A stretch of DNA of 64,000 nt from Winogradskyella pacifica (GCF_013403915.1 NZ_JABFDI010000002.1:248001-312000), one strand, 5' to 3'. Counted from the first letter of the stretch, positions 43,276 to 53,656 are shown. The notes: generated from the letters alone by a model not told the origin. Made by a program: numbers and translations.

Positions 43276-43793
43276 TAAAGAAGGATTTTTGAACTAATTG
43301 TAGTTTCGGGGTGTATTTCTTGGATGTGTGTTAGAATTGCAGAGAATAAAAGTAATTACTAATTGCAACCTAAAATCTTTATGATGATATCAGTATATTG
43401 AATAGTCATTTTACCTATTCGAGTATTTTTACTCAGTCTGGTTCATGTCCTTGATTTTTAGATGAATGATATCGAAATAGAGCTGAAAATAATAGAATAT
43501 GTTTCCAATTTATTTTAACAATAAGTGATTTAAATCGTACTTTTGCACATCGAAAACGTTAATTATTATTGTTAATCAATCTTAAACTTCGGACTATACT
43601 AATATTATAAAGTTTTTCTCTCCGTCAAAGCTAAAAGATGAAAAATCTTCGTAATATCTATGATGAAATAAGATAGCCAATTTTTTTATAATAACTTTTG
43701 AAAAAAATATTAATTAATACAACAATGAGAGTTGAAGAAAGTTATGTGAAACATCGATTTTTTTAATGAATTTTCATTTATTTACAACTAAAT
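43276..43793. other. Intergenic region upstream of the glycan assembly genes
   Basis: No gene is seen. TACTTTTG at 43538-43545 matches TAnnTTTG and could start a transcript with a leader of about 240 nt for the downstream genes. No clear minus-33 TTG is seen at the right spacing. Confidence 0.4.
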
Positions 43794-44624
43794 ATGGAAG
43801 GCAGATTACCTGATTTTATGATTATTGGCGCTATGAAAAGCGGAACAACAAGCCTACACGATTATCTTGGCAAACATCCAGATATTTTTACTACAGAGGT
43901 TAAAGAAATACATTATTTTGCAGATTCTAATTATAAAAAATATAATTTAGAATGGTATAAGAATCATTTTGTTTCAGAAAAAAAATTAGTAGGTACTTCT
44001 CCCCAAAGTTATACAAAACGACATAATGAACTTTACAAGAATATACCAGAGCGCTTACATAAAACTTTGCCCAATATTAAATTAATCTATATTCTTAGAG
44101 ATCCGTTAGATCGCTACAAATCACATTTGTTAGAGAATTATTATGGTTTATTGAAAAAGCAAATTGACTTTAGTAACGATATGAGAAATCCTGAATATAC
44201 AAGTTGTTATCATTATCAATTAAATGAATATTTAAAATATTTTGATTTAAGTCAAATTCATATTTTGACTTTAGAGGATTTGAAATCTAAAAGATTAGAA
44301 ACATTAAACAGTGTATTTGATTTTCTTAATGTAAGACATTTGGAGGATGATACCATTTTTGATTTTATTAGTAATAGTAAAGATGATAAAACTTTGCCAA
44401 TTTCAATCGCTCGTAAATTGCCATTGAGAATTCTAAATAAATTAAGTCCAATTTTTTATCAAAAAATTATAAGAAGTAGTTATTTTCAAAATAGATTTAA
44501 GAAAAACGTTAATCGCATTTTACCCTCGGAACAAGAAACTAATAGATTAAAAACTGTGTTTCGTCAAGATGTAGTAAAATTAAAAGAACTCACAGGTAAT
44601 TCTTTTGATCATTGGAACTTATAA
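43794..44624 (+). CDS. PAPS-dependent sulfotransferase
   Basis: This 276-aa protein has the two PAPS-binding motifs of the sulfotransferase superfamily: GAMKSGTTSLHDYL (5'-phosphosulfate loop, residues 12-25) and LRDPLDRYKSHLLE (3'-phosphate motif, residues 101-114). The segment TTEVKEIHYFAD, with a likely catalytic or substrate region, follows the pattern of carbohydrate sulfotransferases. It is the user of the PAPS made by CysDNC, and CysQ recycles PAP. Inferred: it sulfates a fucose or other sugar of the exported polysaccharide. Confidence 0.9.
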   Translation: MEGRLPDFMIIGAMKSGTTSLHDYLGKHPDIFTTEVKEIHYFADSNYKKYNLEWYKNHFVSEKKLVGTSPQSYTKRHNELYKNIPERLHKTLPNIKLIYILRDPLDRYKSHLLENYYGLLKKQIDFSNDMRNPEYTSCYHYQLNEYLKYFDLSQIHILTLEDLKSKRLETLNSVFDFLNVRHLEDDTIFDFISNSKDDKTLPISIARKLPLRILNKLSPIFYQKIIRSSYFQNRFKKNVNRILPSEQETNRLKTVFRQDVVKLKELTGNSFDHWNL

Positions 44625-44690
44625 ATTAAAATATTATACGTTTGAAGTGTTTCAAATAGAAGTTTTAAAAAAAATAGCTATTAGAAGTTT

Positions 44691-46130
44691 ATGTCTTTAA
44701 AAAAAAGAGCGCTATCAGGAGTGGTTTGGACTGCTTTACAGAAATTTGCCAATCAAATAATTGGTTTTATCATTTCAATCATTTTGGCGCGTCTATTATT
44801 GCCAGAAGAATTTGGACTTATAGCAATGCTTACTGTTTTTATAGCTCTAGGGAGTACTTTTATTAATAGTGGATTAAGTGAATCGATTATTAGAACTGAG
44901 AATCCGGACGATCGTGATTTTTCTACGGTGTTTTACTTTAATCTTATTGTTAGTCTAATTGTTTATATTATTATAGTACTAGCTGCACCTTATATTTCGG
45001 ATTTTTATCAGCAAGATAAATTAACATTAATCATACGTGTATACGCCTTGGATTTTGTGATTAATGCTTTTGCGGCAATACAATCGGCTAGACTAACAAA
45101 AAAAATGGATTTTAAGGCGCTAATGCTAATATCTACTCCATCTTTAATTATTAGCGGTACTGTTGGTGTCCTTATGGCCTTATACGGTTTTGGTGTTTGG
45201 AGTTTAGTTTGGAGTAAATTGGCGCAATCGACAGCTTTTACATTACAGTTGTGGTTTAAGTCAAAATGGCGACCGTTATGGTTATTTAGTAAAGAAAAGT
45301 TCAAAGTTCACTTTAATTTTGGGTATAAATTTATGCTTTCAGGGATTTTAAATACTTTATTTGACAATGCATATGTTTTAATAATAGGTAAATTTTTCTC
45401 ACCTGCTCAAGTAGGGTTTTTTAGTAAAGCTAATGGCTTGAGAATTCTACCTGTGCACCTCATTGGCGGTATATTTAACAAAATCACATTTCCGTTATTG
45501 TCAGAAATACAAAATGATGAATCACGATTAAAAAATGTATATAGTCGCGTAATGCAAATGGTTATATTTATAGTCGCACCAACTTTAATTTTTGTTGCAG
45601 TTTTAGGCGAACCTATTTTTCGTTTTTTATACACAGATAAATGGTTGCCAGCCGTACCTTACTTTCAAATTTTATGTATTGCAGGGGTATTACACCCTAT
45701 TCAGTCCTATAATTTACAAATTTTAAAAGTAAAAGGTAGAACAGATTTATTACTTAAGGCAGAAGTTATAAAGAAAATTATGACAACAATAGTTATTGTT
45801 ATAGCTTTTCAATATGGTATTTATGGGTTAGTCTATGCAAGTGTTGTGTCTGCTTTTATTGCAGTATTTGTTAATACGCATTACACAAATAAATTAATAA
45901 ACTATTCTTTATTAGAGCAAATTAAGGACGTATTACCAACAATTCTGTTAGCTTTGTTTGCTGGATTTATAATGTACTTTACTGATACTATTTTTGGCAA
46001 ACAAAACTATCATGATTTAATGCGCATTGTAGTAGGTGGTGTAATTGGAGTTTTAATATTTATTTTAGGGGCGTTTTTATTTAGAATAAAGTCAGTAGAA
46101 GAGTTAAAAACCATAATACTTAGGAAATAA
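44691..46130 (+). CDS. Polysaccharide flippase (Wzx-like, MOP superfamily)
   Basis: This 479-aa protein has about twelve to fourteen transmembrane helices. The start KKRALSGVVWTALQKFANQI, the RLLLPEEFGLIAMLTVFIAL region and the motif FSPAQVGFFSKANGLRILPV are typical of lipopolysaccharide/teichoic-type flippases. It moves lipid-linked repeat units across the inner membrane. It follows the sulfotransferase gene by about 65 bp, and acyltransferase and glycosyltransferase genes come next. Confidence 0.92.
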   Translation: MSLKKRALSGVVWTALQKFANQIIGFIISIILARLLLPEEFGLIAMLTVFIALGSTFINSGLSESIIRTENPDDRDFSTVFYFNLIVSLIVYIIIVLAAPYISDFYQQDKLTLIIRVYALDFVINAFAAIQSARLTKKMDFKALMLISTPSLIISGTVGVLMALYGFGVWSLVWSKLAQSTAFTLQLWFKSKWRPLWLFSKEKFKVHFNFGYKFMLSGILNTLFDNAYVLIIGKFFSPAQVGFFSKANGLRILPVHLIGGIFNKITFPLLSEIQNDESRLKNVYSRVMQMVIFIVAPTLIFVAVLGEPIFRFLYTDKWLPAVPYFQILCIAGVLHPIQSYNLQILKVKGRTDLLLKAEVIKKIMTTIVIVIAFQYGIYGLVYASVVSAFIAVFVNTHYTNKLINYSLLEQIKDVLPTILLALFAGFIMYFTDTIFGKQNYHDLMRIVVGGVIGVLIFILGAFLFRIKSVEELKTIILRK

Positions 46131-46156
46131 TATCTAATACTTAATTTTTAGACAAA

Positions 46157-46918
46157 TTGAATTATATAACTTTACATTACTTGAAATACCTAGTAAACAG
46201 GTCTGTTAGAAAAGTTTATTGGCTTTATAGTTTATCCAGAGGGAAATTTGGAAAGGGGTTGCAAGTGCAATTTCCTGTGAGAATAGAAGGTAAAGGTGGG
46301 GTTGAGTTTGGTAAAAATGGTCACCTAAATAAAATGGTAAATATAGGCATATCTAAATTTTCATTTCTAAAAGTTGGCGATAATAGCTTATTCGAAACTC
46401 AATGTTCAGTTTTAATAACTAGGCAAGCAAAATTAACAATTGGTAATGGATTTAAATTGGGAGAAAATGCTAGACTCTATGTTCATAATAATTGGTTAAT
46501 TGGTAATAATGTTAAAATAGAAACACATTGTTCAATTTTTGCACGTGAACCAGAACAGTTTGGTATATTAAGTATTGGCAATGGATCACGTATTGGTGAT
46601 CACACCATCATTGATGTGGTTGATAACGTGTCAATCGGAAATGAAGTGGCTATTGGACCTAATTGCACGCTTTATACACATGATCACTTATACACAGATT
46701 TTAATAAGCCAGCATGGAAAGGTGGCCTAACTAAAGCACCAATTGTTATTGAAGATGGTGCTTGGATTGGTTCTAATGTCACTATACTTCCAGGTGTGGT
46801 TATTGCTAGCAAGGCAGTCGTTGCGGCTGGTTCAGTGGTGAATAAAGACGTTGAGGCTCATTCTATCTATGCTGGTGTTCCCGCTAAATTAATAAAAAAG
46901 ATTAATTATGATGACTAA
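46157..46918 (+). CDS. Hexapeptide-repeat acyltransferase
   Basis: This 253-aa protein contains left-handed beta-helix hexapeptide repeats (residues about 75-225), for example IGNGSRIGDHTIIDVVDNVS and IEDGAWIGSNVTILPGVVIA, with a C-terminal HSIYAGVPAKLIKKI common to O-acetyltransferases of the NodL/LacA/WbbJ type. The likely active-site histidine lies in LYTHDHLYTDF. It starts with TTG at 46157; no ATG is available nearby. Its last 11 bp overlap the next gene, suggesting coupling. It probably O-acetylates a sugar of the glycan. Confidence 0.87.
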   Translation: MNYITLHYLKYLVNRSVRKVYWLYSLSRGKFGKGLQVQFPVRIEGKGGVEFGKNGHLNKMVNIGISKFSFLKVGDNSLFETQCSVLITRQAKLTIGNGFKLGENARLYVHNNWLIGNNVKIETHCSIFAREPEQFGILSIGNGSRIGDHTIIDVVDNVSIGNEVAIGPNCTLYTHDHLYTDFNKPAWKGGLTKAPIVIEDGAWIGSNVTILPGVVIASKAVVAAGSVVNKDVEAHSIYAGVPAKLIKKINYDD

Positions 46919-47864
46919 AGTATCAATCATCATTCCATTTTATAATGCTATTCCGTTTCTGGAAGAGACTTTAGAAAGCGCTTTTAACCAAACTCATCAA
47001 AATATAGAAGTTATTGCAATAGACGATGGTTCTGCCGATGGTTCATATGAGTACCTACAAAGTTTACAACATCCTAAACTAACCTTAATTAAGAATAAGG
47101 GGAAAGGGGCGTGTTCTGCACGCAATTATGGTTTAGAATTAGCCAGTGGTGATTATATACAATATTTGGATGCAGATGACTTATTAAGCCCAAATAAAAT
47201 AGAAGCTCAATTAGAAATATTTAAAACTTATGGTGATGATATTATAGTTAATGGGGCTTGGGGTCGGTTTTATGATAATCCCAATGATGTGCAATGGGCG
47301 ACTCAACATCTAAGTAAAGATTTTGAAAAAGCTTTAGATTGGTTAGTAGCAAGTTGGATGGGTAAAGGGATGACCACAAATAGTGCATGGCTTACACATC
47401 GTAATCTTATTGAGAATGCAGGACCATGGGATGAGCGATTAACAATTAATCAAGATGGTGAATTTTTTAGTCGGGTTTTAATGCAAGCAAAGGCTATTAA
47501 GTTTTGTAAAGCAGCAAAAATGTATTACCGTTCAGGCTTGCCTGGTAGTATAAGTCAGAGTAAAAAAACTCAGGCGAAGGCTGCGTCTTTGCTTCTCTCT
47601 TATCAGTTGTATAAACAAAACTTGTCTGGCTATATAGAGATGCCTAAGGTAAAACAGGCTTTGGGGAATAATTTTCTGAATTTTATTTACCAATACCATA
47701 ACGTTTATCCTGATTTGGTATCGCAGGCGGAAAAAGATTTTTATGATTTAAATGTTGGTAATATGTGGCCCGTTGGTGGTAAGAATTTTAAAAGATTTGC
47801 GAGGTTAGTAGGGTTTAATAATGCGCTAAAAATTAAGGGTTTATTGTTGAGGGGTAACTTATGA
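46908..47864 (+). CDS. Family 2 glycosyltransferase
   Basis: This 318-aa GT2 enzyme has the GT-A fold start VSIIIPFYNAIPFLEETLES, the IDDGSADGSYEYLQ nucleotide-binding segment and YIQYLDADDLLSPNKIEAQL with the metal-binding DxD. The downstream WDERLTINQDGEFFSRVL holds the likely catalytic acidic residue. A C-terminal helical part of about 100 residues follows. It begins with two ATG codons; the overlap with the upstream gene supports coupling. The sugar donor is not readable. Confidence 0.93.
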   Translation: MMTKVSIIIPFYNAIPFLEETLESAFNQTHQNIEVIAIDDGSADGSYEYLQSLQHPKLTLIKNKGKGACSARNYGLELASGDYIQYLDADDLLSPNKIEAQLEIFKTYGDDIIVNGAWGRFYDNPNDVQWATQHLSKDFEKALDWLVASWMGKGMTTNSAWLTHRNLIENAGPWDERLTINQDGEFFSRVLMQAKAIKFCKAAKMYYRSGLPGSISQSKKTQAKAASLLLSYQLYKQNLSGYIEMPKVKQALGNNFLNFIYQYHNVYPDLVSQAEKDFYDLNVGNMWPVGGKNFKRFARLVGFNNALKIKGLLLRGNL

Positions 47865-48025
47865 ATCGTGTATTTAATATTTTGATTACATTAAATATAA
47901 AAATATTATAAAGAGATCAATTAAAAAAAAAGAATAACAAATCATATTAAATGTGATCATAAGTTTAAGTCATTGTTTTGAGGTGATTTATTTCGCAAAT
48001 TGTATAATGCATTAAACACAAAGAA

Positions 48026-49093
48026 TTGAAATTACTAATATTACATTATCGAAGAAAAGAGCAGTATCCACCTTTAATAAATATGTTATCATTATTAGAT
48101 AATAAAAATATAGACTACCAACTTATAACAGGGAAATACATATATTCTTCAACTAATAAATATGTAAATAAAGGTTTAATTTTTATTAATTATTTTAGAT
48201 ACTTTATTGTAAGTTTATTAGCCTTATGCCGCACAAAAGACAATGTGTTGTATTATGAATCCATAAGCTCATTGCCGGTAGTTGTTTATAAAAAGCTATT
48301 TCCTAAAAGTAAACTTAGAATTTTCATTCATTTTCATGAATATTTTTCGACTGAAGAATACAAAAGACAATCCTATTTATCTAGGATGGGGAGAAAGTAT
48401 GAAGAATCGTTGTTTGCTAAAGCAAAATGGATTTCCCATACAAATAAGGATCGTCTTAAAATGTTTGTAAATGATGTTAGTGCTAATTTAGATAAGTCTG
48501 TTTTACACGAGTTGCCTAATTATCCATCGAAAAACTGGAATACCCTTAAGATCAATAAAGTAAATAGGGAACAAAGTAAAAAAACGAGATTTGTACATAT
48601 AGGATCTATCTCTTTACATAGCTTATATCTAAAAGAATTGTTAACGAGCTATGGAAATGATGAGAAGTTTGAATTACATTTTTATTCCCATTCTAGTGAT
48701 GCTGAGCTTATAAATTGGTTAAAAAGTTTTGATAATGTATTTTATCACGGAAGTATAGCTTATAAAAACATACCTAAAGAAGTATATGGGAAATATGATG
48801 TAGGATTAGTATTGTATAAAGGGAACTCTTTAAATTTTACTTATAACGCACCTAATAAAATTTTTGAATACCTAGCGTTAGATTTGGATGTTTGGTGCTC
48901 TAATAAGTTACTAACCGCTAAAAATTATGAGATAAGAAATACTTACCCTAAACTACTAATGGTTGATTTTGAGGATTTTGAAAAGCTAAATTATAAGGAA
49001 TTTCGAGATAGAAAGCAATTGAAATATAAAAAGTCACCCTATTTTTATGAAAAAGAGTACTGTCGTTTTATTCAAAAATTAAAAGCATCGTAA
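48026..49093 (+). CDS. Glycosyltransferase-like protein (GT-B type)
   Basis: A 355-aa protein with a GT-B-like layout: an N-terminal half starting KLLILHYRRKEQYPPLINML and a C-terminal half with RFVHIGSISLHSLYLKELL and VYGKYDVGLVLYKGNS, then PNKIFEYLALDLDVWCS, resembling the donor-binding end of GT4 enzymes. The start is a TTG at 48026. It is preceded by a 160-bp gap and followed by the next gene after 1 bp. Overall similarity to characterised enzymes is modest. Confidence 0.78.
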   Translation: MKLLILHYRRKEQYPPLINMLSLLDNKNIDYQLITGKYIYSSTNKYVNKGLIFINYFRYFIVSLLALCRTKDNVLYYESISSLPVVVYKKLFPKSKLRIFIHFHEYFSTEEYKRQSYLSRMGRKYEESLFAKAKWISHTNKDRLKMFVNDVSANLDKSVLHELPNYPSKNWNTLKINKVNREQSKKTRFVHIGSISLHSLYLKELLTSYGNDEKFELHFYSHSSDAELINWLKSFDNVFYHGSIAYKNIPKEVYGKYDVGLVLYKGNSLNFTYNAPNKIFEYLALDLDVWCSNKLLTAKNYEIRNTYPKLLMVDFEDFEKLNYKEFRDRKQLKYKKSPYFYEKEYCRFIQKLKAS

Positions 49094-49094
49094 A

Positions 49095-50198
49095 ATGAAG
49101 AAATTAGGATATATAACGAATACTGGTTTAGATGAATCAAGTGGCGGTGGATCGGGCGTTAACTTCGCAACCTATAATAATTTAAAAAACAACTTTACAA
49201 TTAAATATATTAAAATAAATGCGAATTCAGATTTTTTAAGTAAAATTAAATCAGGTTTTCTTAAAAAACTTAATTTAAAGAGAAATTATCATTTTTTTTC
49301 TAATCAGAGACTAAGAATGATTAGTAACTTATTCAATGGAGAGCAGAATAATGTTGATTTTTACTTTTTTCATGGATTCACTCAATGGATAGACATAATC
49401 CCAAATAAACCTTATTTCTGTTTTAATGATGCTTGTTTTGCAACGTATGTTGAGATTTATAATAATAAAAATGAGTTTTGTAAGAAGGATTTAAATAGAA
49501 TTTATAAAAAAGAAGCAAATTGGTTAAATAATGCAGCTAAAGTATTTTTTAGATCTGAATGGGCTCTGAATGAAGCAAAGGAAAAATATAATCTTTTAGG
49601 TGAAAATTTTATTAATGTGGGTGTAGGAGGGTTTATTGATATACCAAAAAAAGATAATTATGAAGAGGGATTTAATTTTCTGTTTATTTCGAGAGAATTT
49701 ATACCAAAAGGCGGAGAAACTGTTGTATCGGCCATCAAAGCATTAAGACAAGAAAAATATGATGTAACGTTATGGATTGTTGGAGAAAAGCCAAATGACG
49801 ACATACTATCTACTGAAGGGGTAGAATATCTTGGGTTTTTTAATAAAAATATAAAAGAAGAGCGTTTAGCATTAATAAAAATTTTTGAACAAGCATTTGC
49901 ATTAGTTCATCCTACATTGAAAGATGTTAATCCGTTGGTTGTCAACGAATTAGCTTATTTTGGTTGTCCTGCCATTGCTTCAAATAAATTTGCAATCCCT
50001 GAATATTTACTAAATAATAAAACAGGTTTTTTAATTAATAACCCTAGAGATTTTAAAGAATTTAAAATACTTATGGCTAATATGGTTAATGATCCTGATA
50101 TGTATTTAGCAATGAGAAAAAAGACTAGGCAAAATGCTATTGATAACAACACTTGGGATATTGTAGGGTCGAGAATTGTTCAGCAAATGGAGGTGTAA
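49095..50198 (+). CDS. Family 4 glycosyltransferase
   Basis: This 367-aa GT-B enzyme contains FLFISREFIPKGGETVVSAI (start of the C-terminal donor domain) and the donor-binding stretch FALVHPTLKDVNPLVVNELA, where the Glu is expected to contact the nucleotide sugar. The early SGGGSGVNFATYNNLKNN matches a glycine-rich acceptor loop. It abuts the next gene with no gap and belongs to the same operon. The donor sugar is unknown. Confidence 0.88.
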   Translation: MKKLGYITNTGLDESSGGGSGVNFATYNNLKNNFTIKYIKINANSDFLSKIKSGFLKKLNLKRNYHFFSNQRLRMISNLFNGEQNNVDFYFFHGFTQWIDIIPNKPYFCFNDACFATYVEIYNNKNEFCKKDLNRIYKKEANWLNNAAKVFFRSEWALNEAKEKYNLLGENFINVGVGGFIDIPKKDNYEEGFNFLFISREFIPKGGETVVSAIKALRQEKYDVTLWIVGEKPNDDILSTEGVEYLGFFNKNIKEERLALIKIFEQAFALVHPTLKDVNPLVVNELAYFGCPAIASNKFAIPEYLLNNKTGFLINNPRDFKEFKILMANMVNDPDMYLAMRKKTRQNAIDNNTWDIVGSRIVQQMEV

Positions 50199-51212
50199 AT
50201 GAAAATATTATATATAGGTCAGTATTCTAAAGGAACAACAAGCAAAATGCGAGCTGATGAGATTTCAAAAATCATCAATCCTGCGCAATTTGATATAATT
50301 GATACACATGTTCCTTTTTTTAAAACGAATAGACTCTTTAGAACTATTGGTTTTAGGTATAAATTTGGACCTCTTATTTATAAAATAAATAATTATATTT
50401 TAAAGAATTTAAAATCGAATAGTTATGATTTAATCTGGGTTGATAAAGGTGTTTTTATTACAAAATCTACGATAGAAATTCTAAGGAAGCAAACTGATAA
50501 ATTGGTGCATTATACACCAGATATGGCTTTTTATGAGAATAAATCAGCATATTTTAATAGTTCAATGAACTTGTATGATTATTTGGTAACGACTAAGTTG
50601 GCTGAAATAGATACTTACTTGAGACATGTTTCAAAAGAAAAACTGTTGGTTACAACTCAAGGTTATTCTAAAAATATTCATAAACCAACTCATGCGTTTA
50701 ATCAAAAAGATGATTCAGTGGTATTTATTGGTTTAGCAGAGCCGCATAGGTTAGAGATTGCAGAGTTACTATTAAAAAACGGAATCAATTTAAAATTGGT
50801 AGGTAAAAATTGGGAAGGGTTTTTAGCTAAGAACAGTAAAAGTAAAAACCTTAAATATTTAGGTGAAGCAGTTTATGATAAGGCTTATAGTGAACTAATT
50901 TCGTCATCTAGATTTAGTTTAGGGTTACTTTCAAAAAGATTTAATGAATACCATACAACAAGAACATTTGAGATACCTGCTTGCGGAACAGCATTATTAA
51001 CAGAGAAGAATATAGAAACTCAAAAAATATATTCTGATGATGAGGTTATTTTTTATGATGATAATATTGATTTAGTAAAAAAGATAGTTTATTATAATAA
51101 GAACAGTGAAAAACTAGAAGAGTTAATAATTAAGGGGTATGAAAGAGTAAAAATGGGTGGTTATGATTATAATTCTATCTTAAAAAAGATAATAGAGAAA
51201 GTAACACTGTAA
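50199..51212 (+). CDS. CgeB-like glycosyltransferase family 1 protein
   Basis: This 337-aa protein has the C-terminal signature of the CgeB/Glyco_trans_1_2 group: SRFSLGLLSKRFNEYHTTRT followed by FEIPACGTALLTE and a late YSDDEVIFYDD segment. The N-terminus MKILYIGQYSKGTTSKMRAD is a short GT-B strand-loop start. It follows the GT4 gene with zero spacing. It probably adds one sugar to the repeat unit; the donor is unknown. Confidence 0.85.
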   Translation: MKILYIGQYSKGTTSKMRADEISKIINPAQFDIIDTHVPFFKTNRLFRTIGFRYKFGPLIYKINNYILKNLKSNSYDLIWVDKGVFITKSTIEILRKQTDKLVHYTPDMAFYENKSAYFNSSMNLYDYLVTTKLAEIDTYLRHVSKEKLLVTTQGYSKNIHKPTHAFNQKDDSVVFIGLAEPHRLEIAELLLKNGINLKLVGKNWEGFLAKNSKSKNLKYLGEAVYDKAYSELISSSRFSLGLLSKRFNEYHTTRTFEIPACGTALLTEKNIETQKIYSDDEVIFYDDNIDLVKKIVYYNKNSEKLEELIIKGYERVKMGGYDYNSILKKIIEKVTL

Positions 51213-51260
51213 GAATTTTTCAAATTGTAAAGGAATTAATTTCAAGGAATAAATAGTTTT

Positions 51261-52265
51261 ATGAAAACATCTGATAGATTATTATGGATTGATTATTTAA
51301 GATTCATTGCCTGTTTCTTTGTTATAATGGTTCATGTACCCGAAATAGGAAGTGGAATTTATGAAAAAGTGTATACCTATATTTCTCGAATTGCTGTTCC
51401 TATATTTTTTATGATGTCTGGATTTTTAACGTTGCCATATAATGGTAATTTAAGGCAGCTATTTAAAAAACGTTTGACACGCCTTTTTTTTCCATTTCTT
51501 TTTTGGTCAATAATTTATGCCATTATTCCTTATTTTTATTCCGAAATAGATGTTATTGGTATGGTAAGAAAGGTTTTCTATATCCCATTAAAGTTAACGG
51601 CACCTCATCTATGGTACATGTATAGTATTATTGGATTGACTTTAATCACACCTATTATTTCTCCATGGTTAAAAATAGCGTCCAATAAACAGCTTTTGTT
51701 TTTCTTAGCAATTTGGTTGGTTACCTTATTTTTCCCTTATCTACAATTAATTGATTTAGATATAGAAATGAATGAATGGAACTCTATATATACATTGTAT
51801 TATTTTTCTGGATATTTAGGTTATTTTGTTTTAGGATTCTATTTAAAAAAAATAATAATAGAAACAAGTCAGGTTAAATATTTTATCAGTTTCTTATCAA
51901 TAATTTTATTCAGTTTTTTTATTGTTTTTACCTTAACTAAATACACGCAAGCGACAATTGAAATTACAAGGTATTTGACTATTAATATTGCTTTGTTTTC
52001 GATTGGTGTATTTATGATTTTTAAAAGGCTACCATTCTCAATTAAAAGATTAGATGCAATTGTTTTAAGTGTGTCAAAAACGAGTTTTGGTATTTATTTG
52101 GGACATGAATTAATTTTAAGAAGATTGGTAATGCCGTTTTTTAATCTTGACCCATTTTTTAATGTTTTTTCTAGACCGGTAATTACATTTATAACCTTAC
52201 TCATTACTTATTTAATCATTTTAGGTATTTCTAAATTACCTTATTCAAAGTATCTAATAGGATAG
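51261..52265 (+). CDS. Membrane acyltransferase (acyltransferase 3 family), copy 1
   Basis: This 334-aa protein has about ten transmembrane helices and the acyltransferase-3 pattern. WIDYLRFIACFFVIMVHVPE in helix 1 carries the histidine thought to be catalytic, and FFMMSGFLTLPYNGNLRQLF follows. Arginines lie in the cytoplasmic loop after helix 2 (KKRLTRLFFPF). This family O-acetylates exopolysaccharides and lipids. It is 5 bp before the polymerase gene. The substrate is inferred from context. Confidence 0.9.
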   Translation: MKTSDRLLWIDYLRFIACFFVIMVHVPEIGSGIYEKVYTYISRIAVPIFFMMSGFLTLPYNGNLRQLFKKRLTRLFFPFLFWSIIYAIIPYFYSEIDVIGMVRKVFYIPLKLTAPHLWYMYSIIGLTLITPIISPWLKIASNKQLLFFLAIWLVTLFFPYLQLIDLDIEMNEWNSIYTLYYFSGYLGYFVLGFYLKKIIIETSQVKYFISFLSIILFSFFIVFTLTKYTQATIEITRYLTINIALFSIGVFMIFKRLPFSIKRLDAIVLSVSKTSFGIYLGHELILRRLVMPFFNLDPFFNVFSRPVITFITLLITYLIILGISKLPYSKYLIG

Positions 52266-52270
52266 GCAAT

Positions 52271-53656
52271 ATGAAACTAATAAATAATCTAATAAAGAGT
52301 AAAACTTGGAATATTGTAATAAGTATGGTGCTTTTTGCAGTTTTGGTTTCAAATGATGTAAATCTTTTTTCAGCTATAGGTTTAGCTTTAACGTTGTTTT
52401 CTTTTTTGTTGTATATCCGTAAGTTAGGTGATAATCTTCCAATTTTAGAATTAATGCTTTTGTTGTGTGGTTATCAATGGATAGTTGCTAGTTACTATTC
52501 TTTTTTAAATGGGGATACATTCTACCCTATGGAGGTAGATGAAACTACATATATGTCAATCACAGTGCTTTTATATGCTGGTTTGTTAATAGGTGTTTTG
52601 TTAGTGGCAAAATCTATTAAGATAAGTAAGGAAAATCTTGAGAGGCATATGTCCATAGGTAAAAATAGAAAATTCATATTAATAATTATTAGTGTTGGTT
52701 TTGTTGCTATTTTAGTGAAGCCGATTATTCCAATGTCATTACTGTTTGTAAATCACTTACTAGCTTCAATGTTATATGTAGGTGGATTAATGATTTTGTA
52801 TTCTAATTTCAAGTACAAATGGTTTGTGTTTTTTGTAATATTTGGGTCATTATTTCTACGAGTAATTATAATTGGTGTATTTAATGAATTTTTATCTTGG
52901 GGATTTTTTATTGTTATGTTTTTAGCAAATATTTTTAAACCTTCGAAGGCTAAAATAATAATGTTCTTACTAGCTTCGGTGATGTTGATATCTGTATTAC
53001 AAGCAGTTAAGCCATACTATCGATCAATTATATGGGAAGGTTATCAAGGGAATAAAATAGCACTGTTTTTTGAGATATTTATTGACAATCTGACGGGGCA
53101 ATTCGATGAAACTAACTTAGATGAGTCTGAATTATATGACAACTTAAATTCAAGGGCCAATCAAGGTTGGGTATATAGTATGGTTTATAGTCATGTTCCT
53201 TCTAATGTTCCATATGCTCGTGGTAGTACAATTTTAGCCGCGATTTCAGATAGTTTTTTACCACGATTTTTATTCCCTAATAAGGCTCCAACTTTTAGTA
53301 AAGATCTTTTCGAAAAATATACGGGTAGACAATTAGGAGATAACACAGCTATGGGACTTGGTATTTTAGGCGAAGGGTATGCAAATTTCGGGAAATTTGG
53401 AGCATTTTTATTTATGATGGTGTATGGAATGATTATAGGATGGATAGTTAAAGTATACAATAGGAAGAGTATGTTATTACCTGTTATGCTATTTTTTGTT
53501 CCTGTTTATTTCGAAATGATTATTAGAGCTATTTCTAATTTAAGTCAAGTAATTAATTGGCAAGTAAAGGTTACCTTTTTGTTTTGGTTACTATTTAGAT
53601 ACTATCGTAGCAACTATTATGAAATGCCTAATAAGGAATTAAATATCTTGAAATAA
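52271..53656 (+). CDS. Oligosaccharide repeat-unit polymerase (Wzy-like)
   Basis: This 461-aa protein has about ten to twelve transmembrane segments and one large periplasmic loop (residues about 245-345, including NSRANQGWVYSMVYSHVPSN and GRQLGDNTAMGLGILGEGYA). This topology is that of O-antigen polymerases and related repeat-unit polymerases. It is the only Wzy candidate in the locus, placed between two acyltransferase genes. Low sequence conservation is normal for the family, so topology and context carry most weight. Confidence 0.82.
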   Translation: MKLINNLIKSKTWNIVISMVLFAVLVSNDVNLFSAIGLALTLFSFLLYIRKLGDNLPILELMLLLCGYQWIVASYYSFLNGDTFYPMEVDETTYMSITVLLYAGLLIGVLLVAKSIKISKENLERHMSIGKNRKFILIIISVGFVAILVKPIIPMSLLFVNHLLASMLYVGGLMILYSNFKYKWFVFFVIFGSLFLRVIIIGVFNEFLSWGFFIVMFLANIFKPSKAKIIMFLLASVMLISVLQAVKPYYRSIIWEGYQGNKIALFFEIFIDNLTGQFDETNLDESELYDNLNSRANQGWVYSMVYSHVPSNVPYARGSTILAAISDSFLPRFLFPNKAPTFSKDLFEKYTGRQLGDNTAMGLGILGEGYANFGKFGAFLFMMVYGMIIGWIVKVYNRKSMLLPVMLFFVPVYFEMIIRAISNLSQVINWQVKVTFLFWLLFRYYRSNYYEMPNKELNILK

